A stretch of DNA of 64,000 nucleotides from Aphanomyces cochlioides (taxonomy: Eukaryota > Oomycota > Saprolegniomycetes > Saprolegniales > Verrucalvaceae), in contig JAHQRK010000006.1 of assembly GCA_019828595.1 (NCBI GenBank), positions 124,001-188,000 of the forward strand, read 5' to 3'. Under the pieces are notes generated by a model that saw only the letters and a program-made list of their open reading frames with translations, had not been told where the DNA came from and did no database searches. Shown here piece by piece: positions 47,346-58,656 of this stretch. Numbering within the stretch: position 1 is the first letter of the stretch; each line of letters begins with the position of its first letter. A program made the translations under genes and the position numbers.

Positions 47346-50006
47346 CTACGGCATCATGCCAATGTTGCCAATGTCTAGGAATTCCTCGCGCATGGCCTCC
47401 AGTTTGGGCACGAGCTCGTTGAATCCTGGCCGCTGATCTTGCTTGCGCTGCCAGCAGTCCTTGAGCAGTCTGTCCATGCAGAGCGGCGTGTCGTCGGGAT
47501 TGATCGGACGCAGATTGCCGATCGCGACGCCTTTCATCACCTCGCTCGATCCCATCGCGGGGTACGGCTCGCTCCACGCCAGTGCTTCCCACACGATGAT
47601 CGAGAAGCTGAAGACGTCGCAAGGCGTGCCGTACTTTTCCCCGCGCAGGACTTCAGGCGCGACCCAGAGCGGCGATCCACAGATGCTCATCGTCTTCCCC
47701 ACCTCGCGGAACTTGGACAGCCCAAAGTCGGCGATTTTCGTCCGCATGTTCTCGTCCAGGAGGATGTTCTGCGACTTGAGATCTCTACAAACGCGTGTCG
47801 TCAAGGAGGAGAAGACAAGGAGAAGCGCGGATTACCTGTGAATCACGACGGGATTGTGGTTGTGAAGGTACGCAAGGCCGCGCGCCATGTCGAGCGCAAT
47901 GTTGTACGTGAGGAGACGGTGGTCGGCGGCATTCGGGCGCGGATTCTTGTGGTAGAAGTCGAAGAAGCTCCCGTTGACGAGGAGTTCCGTGACGAGCAGC
48001 AAGTTGGGCGGGTTCGAGCACGAGCCCATGAAGAGCACGATGTTGGGATGATGGAGGCCTTTCATGATGGAGCATTCCTTGTGGAATTCCGCCATCGTGT
48101 TCTTGGGCACAGTGCCGATCGGGAGTTTCTTGATGGCGACGGGCGTGCCAAAGTACGTCCCGGCAAACACGACGCCGAAGACACCTTTGCCGATCGCTTC
48201 GCCGCACACGACGTCCTTCTCCGTGATGAGGAAGCCGTCTTCCGGCTCGACGACGTTGGCGACGACGAGTTTGCGGTCCGGAAAGACGATGCGTTCTTCC
48301 CACGAATCGTCGCCTAAGTACGACACGAGCGCTTGCTGGAGAGCAGAGATGATCGCGGCGAACGTCGGTCGCTCATGTGGACGGACGTCCCAGCATTTCG
48401 CCATGAGAGGGGGGAGAGTTTGAAGTCCAGGATGGTCGAGAGCTTGCACGGGGGCGAAATCTGTCGGTCGTTTGCCGCTTTGGACGATGAACGGCACCGC
48501 ATCCGCCGAGACGGAGGCGAACGGCATGGCGCCGCTCATGGCTTCGTACAGGATGATGCCAAAGCTGTACACGTCGGACTTCTCGGTGTGGTCCTCGCCG
48601 TTGAAGACTTCGGGAGCGAGCCAGAGGGGTGAGCCGACGTAGAGACGCTGCGCCGACGTGGAATTCGAGTCGAACGCTTTGAGTTTGCTCAAGCCAAAGT
48701 CCGAGACTTTGCAGCGCCAGTCGGCGTCGATGAGCAAGTTGATGCTCTTGAGATCGCGGTGGATCAGCGGCGGCGTTGAGCAGTGGAGGAAGTTCATTCC
48801 GCGCGCCGAGTCGAGCAGCATGCGGAGGAGAAGCGACCAGTCGATCTTGATATCTTCTGCGTGGATCACGCCGTGCATGCTTCCCTTGGGACAGAGTTCC
48901 ATGACGAGGCCGACGAATTCAGGGTGAATCATCACGCCCATGAACATGACGACGTTGGGATGGCGGAGCTGCGCCATGACGGACGCTTCGGCGCCGAAAC
49001 TCGTCACGATCGACTTGGTATCGCCGCGCAGGATGATCTTCTTGACTGCAACGTTGGTTTCCTTCCATTTTGCCGAGTATACAGTGCCAAACGTGCCAAC
49101 GCCAAGCTCCGCGCCGAGTTGAACGTCCTTGGGATCAATATGCGTGTTGGAATTGAGCACGCCAGCGCCTGGCGCTTCCGTCGAGATGGCGGCGCCGCCG
49201 CTGAACCATCCCGTCATCTCCATCGTCATTTGAATCTGCACGTTCTCCTTGGCCAGACGTTCTGTGAGAACAAAGTCGCGGCGCTCTTCATATTCCCAAT
49301 TCCACGCGAGGAACGCGAGCAAGATGGCATGGAGCACGACGGCGGCGCTGGAAGTTCCAGGACTGCTCAAGCTTGTCGATGGGGTCGTCGCGTAGGCATT
49401 CCACGCCATGATGACGAACGTAATGCTGCTGCAGACGAGGACGAAGGACGCTTCGAGAAACGGGAGACCCGTTGAAGATGTAATCCCGAGAGAAAAGATG
49501 AACTGGACCCAGACGTTCTTCTCACTGACGTCAGTTGCAGCAGCTGTCGTGTCGAGGAGCGCGCAGACTTGGCCGACGAGGCAGATGAGCGTCAAGGCGG
49601 CGTTGCTCTTTTGGAAGAAGGACGAGAAGACGACGGCAGAGAAGCCGCAGAGCCCGACAATGCCTGGAAAGATGATCACGCGCGGGATTTCCGTCCACTG
49701 GTTGCTCTTGTCGCGCTTGAGCGTCGCTTGCATCACGACAAGCAGCGGAATCACAAACGCCGTAAAGCCAGCGCCATACCGCAGACGCACGCGATACTTG
49801 GACTCGCGCGCGCTGCGGAAACGCTTCTCAAGACTCGCGTCGGCAAAGCGGAGCGAGACAAAACTTATCTCGAACGCTTCCGTCTGCCGCTTCGTGTCCT
49901 TCTTCGAGTGGTTCTTCCGGAAGAACAGCGCCGTGCCTTTCTTCGTCGGCAAGTCGTCGGTGGCATTCGGAGACACTTTGGGCATCGGACGTCGTCCCGT
50001 CGCCAT
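47346..50006 (-). CDS. Polytopic membrane protein with two TKL kinase domains
   Basis: Two exons on the minus strand (47836-50006, 47346-47784) give 869 aa. About six hydrophobic segments lie between residues 76 and 238 (GFTAFVIPLLVVM, VIIFPGIVGLCGFSAVVF, ALTLICLVGQVCALL, FIFSLGITSSTG, FVLVCSSITFVIMAW, VVLHAILLAFLAW). Kinase 1 (about 294-558) has the Gly loop GVGTFGTV, VAVKK, HRDLKS, DFGLSK and APEV. Kinase 2 (about 595-860) has GKGVFGVV, VAIKK, HRDLKSQN, DFGLSKF and APEV. Both look catalytically complete. Tyrosine-kinase-like kinases are expanded in oomycetes. The arrangement suggests a membrane sensor with tandem cytosolic kinases, one perhaps activating the other (inferred). Confidence 0.93.
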
Positions 50007-50618
50007 TCCCGCGAGGCGTCGTCGTCGTCCGTTAGCTAGAAAGGTTGTGCCAAATTTAGTCTCATGAAACCGATAGCAGTTACAAGTTTGATTGCACTTT
50101 ATGACTTAAATATTTTCAGCCAATCAAATTGTAGACTTTCAGAATAGAAGATTCTGATTGGCTTAGAGGTATGCCGTATCCTTTTAGTCCTAAGAGATAT
50201 GGACACATGTCTTGATTGCAACAGGCATTATATCATCAAAATATAACATCTCAGAGCTCTTTTCATGATTCAGAAAGGAGATAATAAGACGTCTATTAAA
50301 TAGCCAAAGGATTTTTTGTAAGGGGAGAAAGGGTCAAGTCAAACTTACTTCTACTGTATATTGCAGTAGTTATCCTGTGTCTTATTACCGTACTTTAGGT
50401 GTCATAAGAGATATTAAAATTTACATCCTAGCCGATTGTACCTTATTGTATTACTCCAAGACGATATTGAGGTTTTGAGTGAGTGTCGTGAATATTATAT
50501 TATAAACGACATACTTTTATCTTTATAAATTGTACATGACTGTCTGTTAAGAGACCAAAGATACGGGTATAAAATTAGACAGGTGAGTTGTATCATCGAG
50601 GAAGATCTTGCGAGGAGG
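50007..50618. promoter_or_regulatory. Divergent AT-rich promoter region (TKL kinase / MFS C)
   Basis: The 612 bp are AT-rich and hold CCAAT motifs on both strands (TTTCAGCCAATCAAATTG near 50113; TTCTGATTGGCTTAG near 50149), about 110-150 bp upstream of the kinase start. No coding-like ORF is seen. The right part (50440-50580) has TATA-like stretches before MFS C. Confidence 0.4.
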
Positions 50619-52517
50619 ATGACACGCATGGCAAGAGAGAAGCGTTTGGTGCTCATTCTGTCGAGTCTGATGGTCTTCGGGAGCGCGTACTGCTACGACA
50701 ACCCCAGTGCGCTCAAAAGTCAACTTCAGCAGCGTTTCCATGATCTTCCGAAGTCTCGGTTCGAGTTTCTCTTTGTACAGCATCGTCTTGTTCTCCAGCT
50801 CTTGACAATGTCATGCTAGAGTTTATCCTACAGCCTCTACTCGATTCCAAACGTCGCACTTCCGTTCTTTGGTGGCATGCTGGTTGATAAATTTGGGGTA
50901 CGTTCCATGGCACTCGTCTTGGCGTCCCTACTGCTTGCTGGCCAGCTTGTCTTTGCTTTTGGGTGCAGTATCAAGAACTTTGACGTCATGCTGGTAAATC
51001 TCAGCTCTTTCCGAGTCGAATTCATTGTGCGGATGTTGTAGATTGGACGTGTACTGTTTGGTTTAGGTGGAGAGACAATGTGGGTAGCCCAGAGTACGTT
51101 TGTGACGCTTTGGTTTGAAAGCAGTGAACTCGGTGAGCCCCGCACCATTTCCTCTCCCCTGATTTTTGCATTCTTTGTAGCGTTTGCCTTTGGTGTAAAT
51201 ACGCTCTTTGCTCGCATGGGCACTGTCGTTAACGACAAGTTGAGTCCAATCATTGCTAACGAGTACAGCGTGACCACAGCTCTTTGGGTCGGCGCCGGCT
51301 TTTGCGTCTTCTCTTTGGGTTGTACGTGCATTCTCGTGCTCATTGACCGCCGCTACGATCTCCATATCGATGCAACGCATAAAGAAACTGAAGTCTCCTC
51401 GGGTGTGAGTCTCCGTGATGTTTTCCGCTTCAGGTACATCGGCCATTATATTCTATGTTCATCCATGATCTGTAGTCGTTCCTTCTGGCTCATTGCGTTC
51501 AAGTACACGGTCTTTTATGCGTGCATTGGGCCATTCAACAACGTCGCGAGCAGTATTCTCCTCGAACGCGACTTCTTTAAGCAGCCTCCTCCTCTTTGCC
51601 AACGATGTGGTGTTGGAGCGTACACAAAATATTGCGACGCGATTGCTCCAGAGTGCCCGCCCGTACCGCCATTTGCATGGCCGCTTCCAAAGCTGTCGAG
51701 TAATTGCACAATCACAAATGCTCTTGACCAGCTTCGTTGCTCGAGAAGTCCGCCATATATCCAAGACGAAGCCATCAACTGCGACGACTTGGCATGGCGC
51801 GACGGTCCCATAACTGCCCAGTATTGCTACAAGAAGAGCTACGCGACTGAGCTTGCAACTACCGCTATGAGCATAACGCCTCTCATGATTGGATTCACAG
51901 CACCGATCAGCGGCACTTTTGTCGATATGGTTGGATTGCGACCCCTTTTAGCCATGGTGGCAGAAACAGTGATAGTTCTCGCCCACTGCGCTTTGACCTG
52001 GACAGACATCGACGTTCGGTTGGTTCTGACTTGCATTGGTCTTGGCGCTTGCTTCTTTTCCTCCACTATGTGGCCATGCATTCCATGTAGGCCCGAGTGT
52101 CTTTTGCCATGAAACTAAGTCTTGTTTAGATGTTGTGGAGACGCGATTCGTCGGCACTGCCTTTGGAGCCATCACAGCGTTCTCTGTAAGTCACTTGCGA
52201 TTGTTCAGCAAAGTTTCATCAGTGAAGAATAGAACTGCGGCTTGGCCAGTGTGCCTCTCCTAGTTGCCGCAGTGTACAATACCAGTGGCAAGTATATTCC
52301 CCACGTCGAGTACGTCTTTATCACGTGTGCTGCCATCACGTGGCTCCTCGGTGGAGTACTCATTGGAGTTGATATTTGTCGAGGCCACGTACTTAATCGT
52401 CGTGTGCTTCGACCTATCCTCGACACCACTGAATCGTCCGACATGACAGAGAGATTGCTCGACGAAGACGATGAAAAAGACGACAACCACCACAGATTGG
52501 ACGGCAAAATTGTCTAA
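50619..52517 (+). CDS. MFSD1-like MFS transporter C with Cys-rich loop
   Basis: Seven exons (50619-50774, 50820-50993, 51042-51132, 51181-51433, 51476-52086, 52130-52185, 52233-52517) give 541 aa. AYCYDNPSALKSQLQQRF follows TM1; FFGGMLVDKFG is the MFS signature. The Cys loop reads CQRCGVGAY..YCDAIAPECPPVPPFAWPLP..NCTI and EAINCDDLAW..QYC. Exon joints (EL|A, FS|R, IP|Y, FS|N) match copies D and E. The C-terminus is acidic with a dileucine-like motif (ERLLDEDDEKDD), which could sort it to endolysosomes. A second in-frame Met lies at 50628. The stop lies 5 bp from the convergent FxPxIN gene. Confidence 0.9.
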
Positions 52518-52522
52518 TACGA

Positions 52523-54753
52523 TTACTTCCATTCAGGTCGACTTGGCGTACGTGGCTGTGGTTTGTGTGTTTTCGTGAGCTCCATGCTCTTTGCAATTCG
52601 CTACAACAGCACAGTCATGAACAGCCTTTTGCAATCACTTTCTTACCGAAATGTACGACGGCACTTGAATAGTTTGAGGCTTGAAAGTGCATTCGCTAAA
52701 CTCTTGAATTTCCTGTTCTTGCAGTGCTTTCCGCTGTTTTTCATACAATTTGAGAGTGTGCTCTTGAAGACGCTACATCAATCCAAGTCGCTCTATTACT
52801 AGACTAGAAGTAATATCAGTACCTGGACGTAGTTCTCTGGGTCCGAGACGACTTTGAGTTTGCTTTCCACGTGAGGAATCGCTGAATTCACCGCAGGTTT
52901 GAATGTCAATTGGGTCATTTCATGTTGTTCCATCTATTTACAGCAGTATTTCATAAAAGTGATCGGGTCCAAGCCCACATACTCGAAGTTTCATTAAGCG
53001 TTGTGATGTTTCGCGCTTGAGGAGATCGCCACGACTGAGTTCGGTCACTGAGCGTGGCGTTCGCTTGGCGCTAACATCGTTGATCTTTGGTTTGAATGTG
53101 CACTGTGGATCCTACAAGACTGCCTGAGCTATCACACCATCGGTAATGAATACCATGAGCTTGATAGATTTCTTCTTGAGCTTCTCATGTTCTTTTCGTA
53201 GCGCATATTTGGCCACACGCTCGATAAAGTCTCCTTTGCGTCCTTGTTGCATAATTTCGTTTGACTTCTTGTTAATGTTTGGCTTGAATGCCAATGCTCG
53301 GTTCTTGCGAGCCTATTACTCGACAACTTAGTCGCGCACTGGCATATTACTGCATACCTCTTCCAGTTTCCGCTGACGTTCGTGCTCCTGTGCAAGTTGG
53401 CGTCGAATAAACTCTTGGAACTTTTGTTTACGTTCAGCTTCAGCCTCTCCACTGCATGAGGCGTCCGATTGCGGCCGTGAATCTTCATTCTAGCACCTCA
53501 TAAGATCACTGGTATGAAGTTTAAGCCTTACCTGAGTCCTCCTATCGCTGATGACACTGCCTTCGACTTCAGGGACTTCTTGGGGAGGTTGGCTGCCACA
53601 AAATTAGTCAGGCAAACAAAAAGATCTACCTGAGCCGGTCAAATATGTTTTGCTGAGTGTAAAGCTGCGCTGCGACCATGTCTTTGGGAATCGGGTTAAT
53701 CTTTGGGTTGAAAGTACATTCTTCCATATCTAAAGTGGATTTTATCCAGTTAAGCACTCGACCTTGTTGTGTTTACCAGGGGAAGGAGCTGTGGGGGCTG
53801 CAAATTTTTTGCTGTAGAGTGGTTCCTTGTATTTTGAGCGGACACTGCTGATAGACTTGCTCAAATGAGGGCGAAATGTGCACTCTCGTTGTTCTGCTTC
53901 TTCTTCCTGCTGCCGCGTTTTCATCGCAAGCTCCTCTCGGAGTTTGTAGTTGATCACGTCCTTGTATAGACGCTCAGCCACGGAATCTGTATTCCGGTGG
54001 CGTAGTTTGGATGCGACTTTTTGCGATTTCTAAGCATGTCAGCATCACCTTGGTGAACTTCACAGCAGAAAGGACGTACCGGATTGATGGCTGGCTGGAA
54101 AGTACATTCAGTGAGCTCAATCTCAAGCTGCTCTTGCTTCAGCTACGCTCCAATTAAGCAATAAAAGTGCATATCCATAGAGCACCTTCTCTTTGAGATT
54201 CTCCTTTTGCTGTTTCCAGCGAGAAACTCGAGCATGAAAAGAGTCCTCGTCCATGTAATGGCCATAACGCGGTGGACTTTCATAATCATCGACTTGGGAA
54301 GACTTGCTACCCTCGCTCATTGTTTCATCTCTATCAAATCGTCATCAATATCAGTTTGAAATGTGACAAGTACATGTAGTTGGCATTTGGTTGCGCCAGT
54401 GCAATTGAGGTTGGTTCGAGAGATATATCGGTTGGGGAGACAGGCGCTTCCTCGACAGCATTGTGACTCTTTCCCCGACTTGCCAAGAGTTGTTGGACTG
54501 ATATTCTTTTAGCTTGGTCGTGGGAGACGCCTGCGCGGTGTTCGTCGTAGAGAGGTTGCAGCAGCGCCTTTTGTTCGTTCTCGGCTGCTGTTGCAGTGTT
54601 TTGCTTCAAATTCGAAGCTGTCTCGACGGAATTCGTCGGCTGGAGCTTGGAGAGTTGCATGAACAGCTCTGCTTTGGATATTGCTCCACTCTTGAGCTTA
54701 TTCATCAGCTCCGCAATCGCCTGCGTCTTTGGATTCACCGCCGCCGCCGACAT
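52523..54753 (-). CDS. Multi-exon protein with repeated FxPxIN motifs
   Basis: Twelve exons on the minus strand: 54374-54753, 54186-54330, 54080-54142, 53777-54029, 53630-53729, 53532-53592, 53358-53489, 53154-53312, 52983-53111, 52823-52933, 52647-52772 and 52523-52600. They give 578 aa, with all frames consistent and introns of 37-50 bp. The protein is charged and largely helical. A motif recurs at least seven times (CTFQPAINP, CTFRPHLSK, CTFNPKINP, AFKPNINKK, CTFKPKIND, LTFKPAVNS, CTFKPQTIQ) from about residue 185 onward. Similar FxPxI(N) motifs occur in uncharacterised coiled proteins of protists. They may be short binding elements in a cytoskeletal or flagellar scaffold, which is a guess. 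The ATG at 54753 is preceded by a telomere-like tract. Confidence 0.82.
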
Positions 54754-55422
54754 GTCCCTTCACCTAATTTTATCGGTGACGTTTCAACTCTTTGGCAAAC
54801 AGTTATCCGGAATGGACAATTGTTCGGGGGTTGAGGGGTTAAAGGGTGAAGGGGTTTGATAAACATCCGTATAATATCAAATTATCCGGATTCAAACGAT
54901 CTTGTGGTCATTTCGAAATTTTCTCCCCATCGTCGAAGCACTTGGTGTTCCCGTTAGGTCGTGCCGGCATACCTCCGTTTGCATCACTCCCTTTCCAGTG
55001 CACAACACGTTATGAGAACAAATGTGCGTTAGTGGTTGTGATATTGAGCTCCAAAGCAATTAGTGACCATTGCCGCACATTTGGGCTCATAACCTGTTGA
55101 GCACTGGAAATGGTCTGCACATTGACGAGCGGGATTGCCGAAAGACCAGTTCAATCAAGCACAAGAAATCAAGCCAAGACTGCAATAAAGAACATGGTAA
55201 AACTTGTGAACATCAATTCAAGGTTACCAAACTGCCACACCTTGTTGGGACTCCAATGCAGGAATGACAAGCCTGTCTTGCTAGTTTCGTTGGTGTATTG
55301 ATGTCAATTCAATCCGATTGGCATGTTATCAAACGTGAAGTCACCGGCAATACCCCTTGATGCTCCTGAAATTTATCCAAGCCACATATTCGACGATGAA
55401 CGTAACGTTAATTAAAGATGGA
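54754..55422. promoter_or_regulatory. Intergenic with telomere-like tract
   Basis: On the minus strand, bases 54860-54825 read as a C-rich tract (AAACCCCTTCACCCTTTAAC and CCCCTCAACCCCC), 72-107 bp upstream of the FxPxIN gene. The remaining about 560 bp up to the end of the ankyrin-like gene contain no supportable gene. Confidence 0.42.
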
Positions 55423-56046
55423 TTAGATGCAACGACCTAGCAGTGAATCGCCTGGGGACGTCTTTGACACCTGGTTCAATAAAATCTTCACGACGGACGT
55501 ATAACCTGCTTTGTGAGCGATCTTCACCGCATTGGCTCTAGCGGTTTCCTCCATGGTATCATCTACGCCAACAAGAAATTGCACACTTTGAACATGTCCA
55601 CGGTGCACAGCCCATATCAATCCCATGGTCGTCTTGCCTCGATGGCCAATTTGGTGAAGGAATTCCAGCATCTTAGCTTGGTTATTCAGTGCTGCCATGT
55701 CGAGGAGTGGCTCTGGATACGAGAGGAGGTTGACTTCACGGTGGAGATATGCCGCTAGGTCGACATTGCCAAAGTAGACAGCATACTGCACAAGAACACG
55801 TCGCATGGCCAAGCTGTAGCGCAGCAACTTCGACACACGCGGCATGCCATACTTTTCAAACCAAGGACCCAAAATGCTCTCAGTGTGTTTCATCTGAGAG
55901 CAAATGAAGCTTGGATCGTAGAAGCCATCGTAGATTGGGCACATCTTGCTGCGGAACCGCTGCATATCTTGGTAGACACCGCCTTGGAAGGAGCTGATGA
56001 TCTCGATCAGCTCCTGCGAGACTAGCACCCGTACGGCAGTTGACAT
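55423..56046 (-). CDS. Ankyrin-repeat-like protein
   Basis: Single exon, 207 aa from ATG 56046; upstream the frame continues only to a GTG. The N-terminus (VLVSQELIEIISSFQGGVYQDM) resembles the conserved leader of the large oomycete ankyrin-repeat family. The second half has degenerate ankyrin-like helix pairs (VQYAVYFGNVDLAAYLHREV, LLDMAALNNQAKMLEFLHQI, GLIWAVHRGHVQSVQFLVGV, AHKAGYTSVVKILLNQ). Such proteins are highly multicopy in Saprolegniales and their partners are unknown. Short for the family, it may be a compact member. Confidence 0.75.
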   Translation of the reverse strand: MSTAVRVLVSQELIEIISSFQGGVYQDMQRFRSKMCPIYDGFYDPSFICSQMKHTESILGPWFEKYGMPRVSKLLRYSLAMRRVLVQYAVYFGNVDLAAYLHREVNLLSYPEPLLDMAALNNQAKMLEFLHQIGHRGKTTMGLIWAVHRGHVQSVQFLVGVDDTMEETARANAVKIAHKAGYTSVVKILLNQVSKTSPGDSLLGRCI

Positions 56047-56307
56047 CGCGGAACGGCGAAATAATGCCAAAGAACAAAACGACACCACGTCCGTTTCTTA
56101 AGACGATCTCATCCAGGAATAGCTTGATCTCCTTTCTCACATCTCAGTCGACTCTAAGATGTTGCGTCGTCTTTAGTGGGCTGCGTGCCACTAGATGGAG
56201 AATGATCTCTCTTGGTGAAGGTTGCTGATGAAGATTCTTGGGGGTGTAGGGGTTAAGGGTTGAAGGGGTTAGGGGATGTCAAGAACGTCATCAATCTTTC
56301 TTGCGTC
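56047..56307. promoter_or_regulatory. Divergent promoter (ankyrin-like / MFS D) with telomere-like tract
   Basis: The 261 bp between divergent starts contain a G-rich telomere-like run at 56239-56276 (TTGGGGGTGTAGGGGTTAAG and GGTTGAAGGGGTTAGGGG), ending 32 bp before the MFS D ATG. This is the fifth such tract in the window and again lies next to a start codon. Confidence 0.45.
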
Positions 56308-58115
56308 ATGGATCGCGACATGGCGAAGCGCTACGTGCTAGTCTTTAGCAGCATGCTTGTCATGGGTTTGATGTACTGCTACGACAATCCAAGTGCGTTG
56401 AAGAACCAGTTGCAGCAGCACTTTCACCGCCTGCCCAAGGCCAAGTTTGAATACCTCTTTGTTGATATCCTGACGAGTGGCAACCGATTGACGTCTGGCT
56501 CTAGAACTTGACATATAGCCTCTACTCGGTGCCAAATACGATCCTGCCGCTCATCGGAGGTGTCTTGATCGACCGCATGGGCGTCCACTTGATGGCTGTC
56601 GCGCTCGCTGGCCTAGTTCTCCTCGGTCAGCTTACGATCGCCGTCGGCTGTGCAGCTTATGACTTCGACTTGATCCTGGTTTCCCGCTTCCCTTTTGCTA
56701 TGATCCCCTCATGACGTCGATGTAGTTTGGCCGTATTCTTATCGGCCTTGGCGGGGAAACGCTCTCTGTGGCGCAGACGAAGTTCGTCGTCAAGTGGTTC
56801 AATCCGTCCGAACTGGGTCTCTCAATCTACTCTGTGCGGCTGTGCTCACTCGTCTGTCTAGCCTTTGTCTTTGGCGTCGTCTCTAGCTTCACCATGCTTG
56901 CGTCCGTCCTGAATTACAAGTGGAGTCCATGGATCGCCGACCATTACCACGTCACGACTGCACTCTGGGTCGGTGTGATGCTCACTGGGGTCTCTTTCCT
57001 CGCGTCGGTCGTGCTCTGCCGCCTCGACATGTCTCCCACCAAGCCGACGACGTCCACCGAGCGCGTGAGCTTCCGAGACATCCGCCAATTCAGGTCTGTT
57101 CTTCCCAGGTGTCTCCTAGCTCACTGCATGCTTCTAGTTGGATCTTTTGGCTCATCGTCTTCAAAAGTTTCCTCGGAGGATGCATCATGCCATTCAACAA
57201 CACGGCCGTGAGTGTCTTTCTCGAGCGCGACTTCTTCCAGCAGCCGCCTCTTCCATGTCAGCGCTGTGGCGAGGGGGAATACAAGATCTTCTGCGACAAG
57301 ATCTCGTCGCATTGTCCGTCCGTGCCGCCGTACGCCTGGCCGCTTCCTCAGCTCTCCAAGAACTGTTGCATCGAGACAGCATTCGACCAGTACCGCTGCT
57401 CCAAAGATCCGCCGTACATCGACGACGACGCGATCAACTGCGACGACAAAGCGTGGCGAGAAGGACCACTTACTCAAAAGTACTGCGCGACCAAAGGCGA
57501 CGCCTCAGAGCGTGCCGCGAGCGCCATGAGCATCAGTCCGTTGGTTCAAACACTACTGGGGCCAGTCGCTGGCGCCTTTGTCGACATGATCGGCATGCGA
57601 CCTCATGTCGTCTTCGTCTCCGAGGCCGCGGTCGCCGTCGCGCATTCCCTCATCGGCTTCTCCCATGTGCCCGTGACGACGCCGCTGCTGCTCTTTGGTG
57701 TGAGCTGGTGCCTCATTGGCGCTGCCATGTCCAGCTCGATTCCATGTACACTCCTCCATCACGTCGTGGCTCATCTTTCTTGTAGTCGTCGTGCCGACGA
57801 AAGCCGCGGGGACGGCGTTCGGACTCCTAAACATCGTCGGAGTACGTCCGTTGCCATGTTGGATCGACTGGATGATTGACCTTGTAGAACATGGGTTCGG
57901 CGGTCGTACCCTTCCTCGTTTCTGCCATTTATGCGCATGCTGGTGGCCATTATCTCCCCCAAGTCCAGACGCTCTTTATTGTCTTCAGCGTGACGAATGT
58001 CGTCTTCGCGGTTGTCTTCATCGCCATGGACGCCGCGGGCGGCTATCGTCTCAGTCGCCGCGCTGAAAAGTCCGACAAGTTGACCGACGCCGCCAGCGAG
58101 CCCTTCCTGTCATAA
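56308..58115 (+). CDS. MFSD1-like MFS transporter D with Cys-rich loop
   Basis: Seven exons (56308-56460, 56505-56678, 56726-56816, 56862-57093, 57138-57745, 57786-57841, 57888-58115) give 513 aa. MYCYDNPSALKNQLQQHF follows TM1; IGGVLIDRMG is the MFS signature. The Cys loop has CQRCGEGEY..FCDKISSHCPSVPPYAWPLP..NCCIETAFDQYRC and DAINCDDKAW..KYC. It is closest to copy E (shared SVPPYAWPLPQLSKNC and a GGYRLS C-terminal motif) and lies 541 bp upstream of it in the same direction, so D and E look like the youngest tandem pair. Two donors are non-standard in base 3 (GTTTCC, GTCTCT) but fixed by the paralogues. Confidence 0.9.
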
Positions 58116-58656
58116 GTCCATCGGGATCGTCGCTGAAGTCCCAGACCAAGCACCAACACGCATGCTACTTAATAGACACGCAATCCATGAACCACATATA
58201 GGCCCATCACGGTCGTCGTATCTCAAGCAGGATGATGCGGCCGCGAGAAAGCCCACCGCACCAAGGATCTCCCACGCAAGCAGCGGAAACTCGCTTGCCA
58301 TTGGGCTGTCGTACTGGGAAGAGCGCTGTCATTGCCACGTTCGGGTACTGTACTGCATTACTCCGGCGCGTTCTTGACCGCATCTTCCTGTTGATTGGGT
58401 GGTTTCTGCCACGTGAACTTTTGGCGCCAAAGTCGGATTGATTCCCAAGCGGCTCCCTCTCGCCTCAGGACCACAGGGTGCGTCTCTCTTGTGCTCTTGT
58501 CTGGTTGCCTTCAAGGACTCTGTGCGTGGAATGCGCGCCGATCTTCGCGGTGTTTTGCCATGGACAAGTTCGAATCCGACTGCGCTGGACTGATTCACCC
58601 GCGGTGTCAAACGTTGACCCTGTGGAATCGAATTTCAATCTTTCTCTTGACTTACG
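58116..58656. other. Intergenic between MFS D and E
   Basis: 541 bp with no supportable gene. A short minus-strand ORF (stop inside the last codons of MFS D) has a hydrophobic stretch but no other support. The right part should hold the promoter of MFS E. Confidence 0.4.

Noticed and set aside
47439..48317. Long plus-strand ORF (292 codons) over the kinase gene
   Set aside because: It is antisense to the second TKL kinase domain, has high Arg/Asp content typical of a shadow frame, and no domain.
58110..58301. Small minus-strand ORF with a hydrophobic stretch
   Set aside because: Its stop overlaps the last codons of MFS D and no splice sites or conserved motif support it.
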